Positions 42,351 through 51,700 of a DNA stretch of 64,000 bases are shown one piece after another. The stretch is taken from assembly GCA_039654915.1 (NCBI GenBank), contig CM077600.1, positions 69,015,992-69,079,991 on the forward strand, in the 5' to 3' direction. Made by a program: the position numbers and the translations under genes. The DNA is from Aquilaria yunnanensis (taxonomy: Eukaryota; Streptophyta; Magnoliopsida; Malvales; Thymelaeaceae). A model generated the notes under the pieces. It was not told the origin of the DNA, made no database searches, and saw only the letters and a program-made list of their open reading frames with translations. Within the stretch, counting starts at the first letter, position 1. Every line of letters starts with the position of its first letter.

Positions 42351-45200
42351 ATGGAGGGCCAGGAGGATAGGAGAATGGAAGTGAGACACAATGATGAGCC
42401 AACCATGAGAGAGCTTCAAGAAACTCTCAATAGGCTTGGTGGGAGGATTGAAGACATTGACTTAAGGTTGCCAAGGAGACCAAATCCCATCTTGCAACCA
42501 AGGAGAGGTCCAAGGAGAGAAGAACCCGAGGAGGAAGAAGGGCATTGGCATGACCATGGGCTTCCAAGGAGGGGGGAGCCAAGGGAGGACAACAATCTAA
42601 GCTCCATCAACTTTACCATTCCATCCTTCCAAGGGAGGAGTGATCCCGATGCATATTGGGAGTGGGAGCAAAAGATTGAGATGGTGTTTGATTGCCATCA
42701 TTACTCCGAGAAAGAGAAGGTTAAATTGGCTACCATAAAGTTCACTAATTATGCTCTTGTATGGTGGAATCAGGATGTTACTTCTAGGAGAAGGAATGAG
42801 GAGGAGCCCATACATACATGGAGAGCCCTTAAAGCCTTAATGAGGAGGAGATTTGTGCCTAGCTCCTACTATAGAGATCAACGCTTAAAGCTTCAAAAGC
42901 TAGTGCAAGACCAAAGGAGTGTGGAGGACTACCATAAAGACTTGGAGAGGACCTTGACCCGAGCCAACATCATGGAGGATGAGGAGACCACCATTGCTAG
43001 ATTCATTAATGGTCTCAATCCTGAGATTGCCAACGAAGTGGAGGTGGTGGCATATGTAAACATGGAGGATTTGCTTCATCATGCCATTAAGGCTGAGAGG
43101 AGCAACAAGAGAGCAAAGGCACCCAAGATGTGTCAAGGAGGAATTTCTACATGGAGAGGAGCATGGACCAAGGATGTGAGAGAAGTGCCCAAGCCAAACA
43201 TGGAGGCCACAAAAGGAGACTTGTCTCGGCCGCAACAAGAAAAGTCAATCATGCTTGTTCCACTTTCACCACAACAAGTTTTGGAAGATCAAAGAAAACT
43301 TCAAAGTGAGGTTGAGAGAAAAGAAAAAGAGGGGAAAGTTGAGGGCAAGAGTGATGAGGGGAAAGTTGAGAGAACAACCGAGAGATTAAGTGAGAAGAGT
43401 GAACATGAGGGGAAGAAGAGTGGAGAGTTCCCGAGAGAAGAAATTGAGTGCGAAGTTGAGAGAAGACAAGAGTGTAATGAACCCAAGCCGAGTGAAGAGA
43501 GAAAGACCAACAGAGAAGCCATACTTTCATCTAACGTAATGAAGTCTTTTTCTAGTGTTGTGTTGTCTTCTTTTCAGGACTTAAGTGGAGATAAGCTACA
43601 AGAATCAAGTGAGTTGCTGCCCATCCAAGAAGTTGGTGTTCCTAATATTCTAAGCCATGTCCCATGCATCAAACCAATGAAGGAGGTTGAAAAGGAACAA
43701 TTTGAGGTGAGTCCAAGTGATTTCATATGCAAAAGTTTGCCTAACATTGTTTCTTATCCTATGTTTCAAGGGGATGAAATTAATGCAACTCCAACCGAAG
43801 CCAGGAAGTGCAACGGTGAAAATTTTGTGGTTCCTACACCGAAGGAAGATACTTGGAGACTAAGTCCAACCCCTGTAATGTATTTCTTCCTAACACCTAG
43901 ATTTGATGTATTTTTGCATGAAAATCTCAAACAATGTGTGTTTGCTTGCAATGTTATTTTGACAAAAGGTTTTCATGAAACTAGATTAAGAGAAGGAAGT
44001 AAGCATGAAGATTTGACAAAATATGCTTTTAAGCCTTTTAATTCTTTGGTTTTGTCAAATCATCTTTTGAATTCCATGAGTTTCTTTAGAGAAAAATCTG
44101 TTTTGGTGTCTTTGGTTTTTTATTTTGTTTGCTTTGCATCCATGTCACATTGTTTTGTTTTGTCTCAAGTTAAATCTACTTCTTTGGAATTTTGCATGCA
44201 TAAATTGGTTGTTACCCATGCATTTCATACTTCTTTGATTTTCATTCATGTTCAGCCCATTTTTGTGTGTCAATCTTTAATTTCCAGCAATTATCTTTTT
44301 GTCATGACACATGCATTACACAAACTTTTGAGTCTTGATCATTTTGCTTTATGTCCGAACTTGAAAGTTTTTATTTTGAGTGAAAATTCTGATTTTAAAT
44401 TCAGCATTTTAAGGAGGTATGTTGAGTCCTTTGTTTTATGTCACATCCCATTCACAAATTTCATCCATTGTTGTGCATATACATGCAAAAATAAGTTTGC
44501 TACTGAATTGGTTTCACTTAATCCTATCTACTCCAATCTTGTTTCATTTAAAATGCTTAGGATTTTTGTGAAATTCGTGCATCCTTGTTTTGTTATTAGT
44601 TTAGGCCACATTGTGTTCAGTTCTTGTTTTCTTGAATGGCCTACGCAAACTATTGTCTTGACATGCATAACTTGTGTTTTTCATAACCATAACACTTGTG
44701 TGAGTTTAGGTCCATTTGTTTTGAGTGCATACAGCATCCCTAAGGTAAATTATTCCTACACTTTTACTTGTTGTGGGAATAATGTTTTTGAGATGGTAAA
44801 GGCAATGAAAGTGATGCGTAGAGTTAAGATGAAAATTGTGCAAATATTCAGATTTTGTGTGCTAATTGATTCTCACTTTGTTTTTGACCCTGGAGGTGTC
44901 AAAATTATCATTGCATTTGGATATTGGTTCAGGTTTTGCACAAGATTAAAGCTCCATATACAAATATTCCATTCTATTGGTGCTTATGAGAAAGGTAAGT
45001 GGTTATGTGTTGATTATTTCATTGTTATTGATTCAATTCCCTTTTCTAGTGCAGGTTTTGATTCGAGGACGAATCCTTCTAAGGAGGGGGGAGCTGATAC
45101 GATCAAAGAAGTCACAACCAAGGAAGGCAAGGACCCACTGAAGGTTTCTAGTGGACCATTGACAAGGAAAAAGGCTAAGGAGCTCACTAGTGGACTTTAA
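42351..45200 (+). CDS. Chimeric Gag / unknown-domain polyprotein of the non-autonomous CRM
   Basis: 949 codons without interruption. Start chosen at MEGQEDRRMEV as in autonomous gag. Residues 1-297 are CRM Gag (TIPSFQGRSDPDAYWEWEQK, RRRFVPSSYYRDQ) up to RPQQEKS. The frame then joins directly to a charged linker ([13 protein letters not shown]) that follows protease in CRM-3, so the CCHC knuckle and protease are cleanly missing. Residues about 394-902 match nothing I recognise. They are Phe-, Cys-, His- and Ser-rich, with several hydrophobic stretches (for example about 583-606). The last residues ([17 protein letters not shown]) are the CRM tail, read through the polypurine tract into the LTR, with a shorter end than CRM-3. 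The start, 949-codon length and both CRM ends suggest a maintained protein; function unknown. Confidence 0.85.
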   Translation: MEGQEDRRMEVRHNDEPTMRELQETLNRLGGRIEDIDLRLPRRPNPILQPRRGPRREEPEEEEGHWHDHGLPRRGEPREDNNLSSINFTIPSFQGRSDPDAYWEWEQKIEMVFDCHHYSEKEKVKLATIKFTNYALVWWNQDVTSRRRNEEEPIHTWRALKALMRRRFVPSSYYRDQRLKLQKLVQDQRSVEDYHKDLERTLTRANIMEDEETTIARFINGLNPEIANEVEVVAYVNMEDLLHHAIKAERSNKRAKAPKMCQGGISTWRGAWTKDVREVPKPNMEATKGDLSRPQQEKSIMLVPLSPQQVLEDQRKLQSEVERKEKEGKVEGKSDEGKVERTTERLSEKSEHEGKKSGEFPREEIECEVERRQECNEPKPSEERKTNREAILSSNVMKSFSSVVLSSFQDLSGDKLQESSELLPIQEVGVPNILSHVPCIKPMKEVEKEQFEVSPSDFICKSLPNIVSYPMFQGDEINATPTEARKCNGENFVVPTPKEDTWRLSPTPVMYFFLTPRFDVFLHENLKQCVFACNVILTKGFHETRLREGSKHEDLTKYAFKPFNSLVLSNHLLNSMSFFREKSVLVSLVFYFVCFASMSHCFVLSQVKSTSLEFCMHKLVVTHAFHTSLIFIHVQPIFVCQSLISSNYLFVMTHALHKLLSLDHFALCPNLKVFILSENSDFKFSILRRYVESFVLCHIPFTNFIHCCAYTCKNKFATELVSLNPIYSNLVSFKMLRIFVKFVHPCFVISLGHIVFSSCFLEWPTQTIVLTCITCVFHNHNTCVSLGPFVLSAYSIPKVNYSYTFTCCGNNVFEMVKAMKVMRRVKMKIVQIFRFCVLIDSHFVFDPGGVKIIIAFGYWFRFCTRLKLHIQIFHSIGAYEKGKWLCVDYFIVIDSIPFSSAGFDSRTNPSKEGGADTIKEVTTKEGKDPLKVSSGPLTRKKAKELTSGL
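45079..45094 (+). other. Non-autonomous CRM polypurine tract
   Basis: CTAAGGAGGGGGGAGC directly before the 3' LTR, translated in frame as part of SKEGGA. Confidence 0.88.
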
Positions 45201-46112
45201 GCTTGGATTTTGACAGATTGGCGATGTTTTGGTAGAAAATTCATATCTTGAGATAAACAGATCAGAATTGAGTACTTCTTGATTCATTGGAAATATAACA
45301 TCTGGAGCTACAAATCATATGAAGGCCATCAAACCCAGTTTTCACGTTAAGGAGGTCCAATTTAGCTTCAAAGTCGTGATTTATGAGTTATCGCTGGTTC
45401 AGAAGCAGTTGCAGTATTTTGGGAATATCTTTCGATTCAGAAGTCCATTTTGTGTGATTCAAGTGTGTTTTCGAAGCTAAGAAAGAGATCTATAACTTTC
45501 GTGTTTTACATTTTGAGAAATCATGGCTGCATGAAGTTCGAATTGCAGCTTGAAGTTGAAGACACAAGCAGGAACCACTTGAGAAGACTATTTTGGGTTT
45601 TTATGCCCAATCTTGTGCTGTAACGTATCTTATTTTATTTTCCTAATTATTTAAATTATTTAGGAAGTTATTTAGGCTATGGAATAGTTTTAAATCGTTT
45701 TGGACAAGTGGCATATGCTGCATTCATTAAACTTGTTCAAACTAGGAATTAGAGTCCTAATTTGACTAGGATTTCCTATGTCTTTGTATCTAGGATTCCT
45801 AAGGGATTTAGGCTGCGAATTTTGCCCAGCTTTTAACCCTAGTTTAGGCCTATATAAAGGCACATATTCCGGATGTAAACACACAGAAAAATTTTGAAAT
45901 AATATTGCTCTTTGGAGAGGTTTTCTCTTTGGTTCTTGGCGGACTGCCTTGGTGCACAAGTGTGCTTGTGTTCTTGGAGTTCTATACTTCTCGTTTCTAA
46001 TCACAAATTGATTAGGGGTGGGGGTTTTAAACCTAGTCTCTTTGATGTCTTGTGGAGCTTGAAAACATCTTGGGCGAGTTTCATGGTCGTTATACCATCG
46101 GGGTTCGCATTA
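45095..46112 (+). repeat. Non-autonomous CRM 3' LTR
   Basis: 1018 bp. It contains the last 34 codons and stop of the chimeric frame. The terminal CA has become TA. Confidence 0.9.
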
Positions 46113-46118
46113 TCCAGC

Positions 46119-46406
46119 TCTAGGTCAGCTCTAGGAGCTGGACGTCAGTTCATGCTGCTTGGTTGGAGCTCAAAGGAGCTCAATGGTGCATAAGTAGTAT
46201 AGTGAGCTAGCTTTGTGCCAGCTCACCTTGCTTTTAGCTCAAAACCACCAAGAGACACATCTTTTGTGTAAAGGTATGTCTTTTCATCAAAAGAGATGAC
46301 TATTGGCTAAAAGAACATGTCCTTTCATCCAAAGGAAGTGTTCCTTGAGTGAATAGGCATGTATATTCGCCCATGAGGTGGTTGGGGTGGTTATTGCACC
46401 AAGAAT
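46119..46406 (+). repeat. Copia-2 3' LTR, second piece
   Basis: Resumes at TCTAGGTCAGCTC after the non-autonomous CRM and ends at AGAAT (46402-46406), the target of the solo LTR. Confidence 0.88.
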
Positions 46407-47887
46407 TGAAGATTTTCAGGATCTCAGTAATAACATACTCTTATGTTATTCATTTGTGTATATGCCACATGCATATAAGTTTTCCATACATATTGTCTCA
46501 AAAAACAATATCTAGCATGCTATTTGAGTTCAACATGAATATAGACATACTTATCCAGTCAAACAAACTTAGCATGCCACTAAGATCATTCATAAAACTT
46601 AAATCCTTAGCATGCTACTAAAGCAAGAAAGGATGCGTACCTTCCTTTTTGATAGTCTTGTGCCGAAAAAGAAAAGGAAGGACTTGATCTTAGAGATACG
46701 CCTTGAGGCTTGAATTGAGATGAAGAATCTCAATGTAATTCCACCCACAATGCTCTAAGAAAGTGTCTAATATTTCGGCTCTTTAAAGGAATGAAAGGAG
46801 GAATTTTTCTCTCAAGAAAAATGGTGCAAATTGAGTGTAAAATTCGTACTCACAATGGCCAGCCACTAAAGTCTATTTATAGATGACCAAAAGGCACACC
46901 TTTACACCAAGAAAGGTGTCCTTTAAGCCAAAGAATACATGTCTTTTAGCCAAGGAACACTTCCTTTGGCCTATAACCACCCATAACTACCTTATGGGTG
47001 AAAATACATGTCTTTTAAGTCAAGGAACACTTCCTTTGGCCTATAACCACCCATAACTACCTTATGGGCGAAAATACATGTCTTTTAAGTCTAAAGGACA
47101 TCACATTTGGTGCAATAACCACCTCAACCACCTCCATGGCCGAACATACATGTCCTTTAAAGTCAAAGGACATCACTCTTGGTGCTATAAGCACCCTATG
47201 GCCGAATATACATGTCCATTCACCCAAGGAACACTTCCTTTGGATGAAAGGACATGTTCTTTTAGCCAAGAGTTATTTCTTTTGATGAAGAGACATACCT
47301 TTACACAAAAGATGTGTCTCTTGGTGGTTTTGAGCTAAAAACAAGGTGAGCTGGCACAAAGCTAGCTCAATATGCTACTTATGCACCATTGAGCTCCTTT
47401 GAGCTCCAACCTAGCACCATGAACTAAGGTCCAGCTCCAAGAACTGACCTTGAGCTGGAGTTAGCTGCTTTCAGCTGAAGTAAACTGAAGTCCAGCTACA
47501 CTCAGCTACCAAAAGCTGAAGTGAGCTGACTTGAGCTGAAGTCCAGCTACATTCAGCTACCATAAGCTGAAGTGAGCTGACTTGAGCTTACTTGAGCTAA
47601 CTTGAGCTGAAGTCCAGCTACATTCAGCTACCATAAGCTGAAGTGAGCTGACTTGAGCTGAAGTCCAGCTACATTCAGCTACCATAAGCTGAAGTGAGCT
47701 GACTTGAGCTGACTTGAGCTAACTTGAGCTGAAGTCCAGCTACTTTGAGCTACTTATAGCTGAAGTGAGCTGACTTGAGCTAAGGGGAGCTACTTCTAGC
47801 TGCCTTAGATATCTTTTCAAGCTATAGTTAGCTCAACGAGCTCAAATCCTATCTTAAAAGGATCTTGGTGCGCCAAGAATTCCAACA
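46407..47887 (-). mobile_element. Solo copia LTR in opposite orientation
   Basis: 1481 bp, from TGAAGATTTTC to TTCCAACA on the plus strand, flanked by perfect AGAAT duplications (46402-46406 and 47888-47892). It is a complete LTR with no internal region, so the product of recombination between two LTRs after insertion. Its AGCT-rich block is longer than in the other copies because a roughly 50-65-bp unit is repeated (about 47500-47770). A further tandem repeat (TACCTTATGGGCGAAAATAC type) lies at 46920-47090. Confidence 0.92.
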
Positions 47888-47892
47888 AGAAT

Positions 47893-48625
47893 GATGTCTT
47901 TTCACATCAAGAGACATGTATTTTCGCCCATAAGGTAGTTATGGGGTGGTTATAGGCCAAAGGAAGTGTTCCTTGGCTAAAAGACATGTATTTTCACCAT
48001 AAGGTAGTTATGGGGTGGTTATAGGCCAAAGGAAGTGTTCCTTGGCTAAAAGACATGTATTTTCGCCACCATACATGACCCTTAGCCAAAGGAAGTGTTC
48101 TTTGGCTTAAAAAACACCTTTCTTGGTGTAAAGGTGTGCCTTTTGGCCATCTATAAATAGCCTTTAGTGGCTGGCCATTTGAAGCACGAATTTACACTCC
48201 ATTTGCTCCATTTTTCTTGAGAGAAAATTTATTCTCCTCCTATTTCCTTTAGAGGCCGAAATATTAAACACTTTTTGAGAGCATTGTGGGTGGATTTACA
48301 TAGAGATTGCTCACCTCTATTTCAATCTTCAAGGCGCTCCTCTAAGATCAAGTTCTCCCTCAAGTTTTTTTTGCTAAAGATAACCAAGAAGAAAGGTGCA
48401 CATCTTATTGGTTTAGTAGCATGTTAGGTTTCATTTTCGTATATTCTTAGTAGCATGCTAGGATTTATTTAACACAACTTGTATGTGATCTTGATATGTT
48501 ATATAATATGTTATGCATGCCTATATCCATGTTGAATTCAAATGAACAAATATGCATGTGGCATAAACATGAGTGGATAACATAAAAGTATGTTATCATA
48601 AGATCATAAGATCCTAAAATCTTCA
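47893..48625 (+). repeat. Copia-2 3' LTR, third piece
   Basis: Resumes GATGTCTTTTCACATC, includes the TATA region and ends AAATCTTCA. The three pieces sum to about 1.41 kb, as expected for this LTR. Confidence 0.88.
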
Positions 48626-48630
48626 ATCAT

Positions 48631-48755
48631 GATATGCTATATAACATGTTATGCATCCTTATACCCACATTAAATTCAAATGAACAAATATGCATGTGGC
48701 ATATACATGAGTAGATAACATAAAAGCATGTTATCATAAGATCCCAAAATCTTCA
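48631..48755 (+). mobile_element. Old copia solo LTR, right part
   Basis: The last 125 bp of the LTR whose left part is 24355-25503. It ends AAAATCTTCA, followed by the satellite with the second TGGAA (48756-48760). Confidence 0.85.
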
Positions 48756-51700
48756 TGGAATGACTGGAAACATTCACAACTAGTTTGAAATGAAATGGAA
48801 ACCTTCCCAACCTATTCGGTGTGAAAATGAAACATTCAAAACTTGTTTGGAATAAAATGGAAACTTTCACAACTTGTTTGGAATGAAATGGAAACATTCA
48901 CAACTAGTTCGGAATGAAATGGAAGCATTCCCAACCTGTTTGGAATGAAAATTAAACATTCAAAACTTGTTTGGAATAAAATCAGAACATTCACAACTTA
49001 TGTTGAATGAAATGTAACCATTCATAACTAGTTTGGAACGATATGGAAACATTCACAACTTGTTTGGAATGAATTGGAAACATTCACAACTTGTTCGGAA
49101 TGAAATGGAAACATTCATAACTTGTTTGGAATGAAATGGAAACATTCACAACGTGTTTGGAGTGAAATGGAAACATTCACAAAGTGTTTGGAATGAAATG
49201 GAAACATTCGCAACTTGTTTAAAATGAAATGGAAACATTCACTACTAGTTTGGAATGAAATGGAAAACATTCACAACTACTTTAGAATGAAATGGAAACA
49301 TTCCAAACCTGTTTGGAATGAGAATGAAACATTTGAAACTTGTTTGGAATGAAATGGAAACATTCACAGCTTGTTTGGAATGAAATAGAAGTATTGACAA
49401 CTTGTTTGGAACGAAATGGAAATATGCACAACTAGTTTGGAATGAAATGGAAACATTCCCAACCTATTTGAAATGAAAATGAAACAATCAAAACTTGTTT
49501 GGAATGAAATGGAAACATTCATAATTTGTTTCGAATGAAATGGAAGCATTAACAACTTGTTTGGAATGACATGGAAACATTCACAACTTGTTTGGAATGA
49601 TATGGAAACTTTCACAACGTGTTTGGAATGAAATTGAAACATTCACAATATGTTTGGAAGTAATTGGAGACATTCGCAACTAGTTTGGAATGAAATGGAA
49701 ACATTCCAAACCTGTTCGAAGTGAAAATGAAACATTCAAAACTTCTTTGGAATGAAATGGAAACATTCACAACTTGTTGGGAATGAAATGGAAACATTAA
49801 CAACTAGTTCGGAATGAAATGGAAGCATTCCCAACGTGTTTGGAATGAACTGGAAACATTCACAACTAGTTTGGAAAGAAATGGAAACATTCCCAACCTG
49901 TTTGGAATGAAAATGAAACATTCAAAACTTGTTTAAAATGAAATCAGAACATTCACAACTTCTTTTGAATGAAATGTAAGCATTCACAACTTGTTTGGAA
50001 TGGTATGGAAACATTCACAACTTGTTTGGAATGGTATGGAAACATTCACAACTTGTTTGGAATGAAGTGGAAACATTCACAACTTGTTTGGAATGAAATG
50101 GAACCATTCATAACATGTTTGGAATGACTGGAAACATTTACAACTAGTTTGGAATGAAATGGAAACCTTCCCAACCTATTCGGTGTGAAAATGAAACATT
50201 CAAAACTTGTTTGGAACGAAATGGAAACATTCACAACTTGTTTGGAATGAAATGGAAGCATTCACAACTAGTTCGGAATGAAATGGAAGCATTCCCAACC
50301 TGTTTGTAATGAAAATGAAACATTCAAAACTTGTGTGGAATTAAATCAGAACATTCACAACTTGTGTTGAATGAAATGTAAACATTCATAACTTGTTTGG
50401 AACGATATGGAAAACATTCACAACTTGTTTGGAATGAATAGGAAACATTCACAACTTGTTCGAAATGAAATGGAAACATTCACAACTTGTTTGGAATGAA
50501 ATGGAATCATTCACAACATGTTTGGAGTGAAATGGAAACATTCACAACCTGTTTGGAATGAAATGGAAACATTCGCAACTTGTTTAAAATGAAATGAAAA
50601 CATTCACTACTAGTTTGGAATGAAGTGGAAAACATTCACAACTACTTTAGAATGAAATGGAAAATTTGAAACCTGTATGGAATGAGAATGAAACATTCGA
50701 AACTTGTTTGGAATGAAATGGAAACGTTCACAACTTTTTTGGAATGAAATTGAAGCGTTGACAACTTGTTTGGAACGAAATGGAAATATTCACAACTAGT
50801 TTGAAATGAAATGGAAACATTCCCAACCTATTTGGAATGAAAATGAAACAATCAAAACTTGTTTGGAATGAAATGGAAACATTCATATTTTGTTTCGAAT
50901 GAAATGGAAGCATTAACAACTTGTTTGGAATGAAATGGAAACATTCACAACTTGTTTGGAATGATATGAAAACTTTCACAATGTGTTTGGAATGAAATTG
51001 AAACATTCACAACATGTTTGGAAGTAACTGGAAACATTCACAACTAGTTTGGAATGAAATGGAAACATTCCAAACCTGTTCGAAGTGAAAATGAAACATT
51101 CAAAACTTCTTTGGAATGAAATGGAAACATTCACAACTTGTTGGGAATGAAATGGAAACATTAACAACTAGTTCGGAATGGAATGGAAGCATTCCCAACG
51201 TGTTTGGAATGAACTGGAAACATTCACAACTAGTTTGGAAAGAAATGGAAACATTCCAAACCTGTTCATAGTGAAAATCAAACATTCAAACCTTGTTTGG
51301 AATGGTATAGAAACATTCACAACTTGTTTGGAACGAAATGGAAACATTGACAACGTGTTTTGAATGAAATAGAAACATTCACAACTAGTTCGGAATGAAA
51401 TGGAAGCATTCCCAACCTGTTTGGAATGAAAATGAAACATTCAAAACTTGTTTGAAATGAAATCAGAACATTCACAACTAGTTTGGAAAGAAATGGAAAC
51501 ATTCCCAACCTGTTCATAGTGAAAATCAAACATTCAAAACTTGTTCGGAATGGTATGGAAACATTCACAACTTGTTTGGAACGAAATGGAAACATTGACA
51601 ACTGGTTTTGAATGAAATGGAAACATCCACAACTTGCTCGGAATGAAATGGAAGCATTCCCAACCTGTTTGGAATGGAAATGAAACATTCAAAACTTGTG

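Larger units (their letters stand above)
40377..46112 (+). mobile_element. Non-autonomous CRM derivative
   Basis: 5736 bp with 1018-bp LTRs at both ends, initiator-Met primer site, A/G-rich leader, a single long frame and a polypurine tract. It lies inside the copia-2 3' LTR and is flanked by TCCAGC (40371-40376 and 46113-46118). This reads as a 6-bp duplication, or 5 bp (CCAGC) plus one odd base; the right LTR ends TTA instead of TCA. It keeps CRM Gag and polyprotein tail but has no zinc knuckle, protease, RT, RNase H or integrase. Non-autonomous CRM relatives are known in grasses (noaCRR of rice); whether this one is described is not known to me. Confidence 0.9.
25504..48625 (+). mobile_element. 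Full-length Ty1/copia element 2 with three nested insertions
   Basis: 5' LTR 25504-26909, primer site, gag-pol, 3' noncoding region, polypurine tract and 3' LTR (three pieces between 39984 and 48625). Nested guests are CRM-3 in RT, a non-autonomous CRM in the 3' LTR and a solo LTR further along the same LTR. Removing them leaves about 8.4 kb. The flanks ATGAT (25499-25503) and ATCAT (48626-48630) are a target duplication with one mismatch. The host site is an older LTR of the same family. Confidence 0.9.

Noticed and set aside
43766..43951. Minus-strand frame inside the chimeric CRM gene
   Set aside because: Short, without similarity, and overlapping the 949-codon frame that has CRM sequence at both ends.
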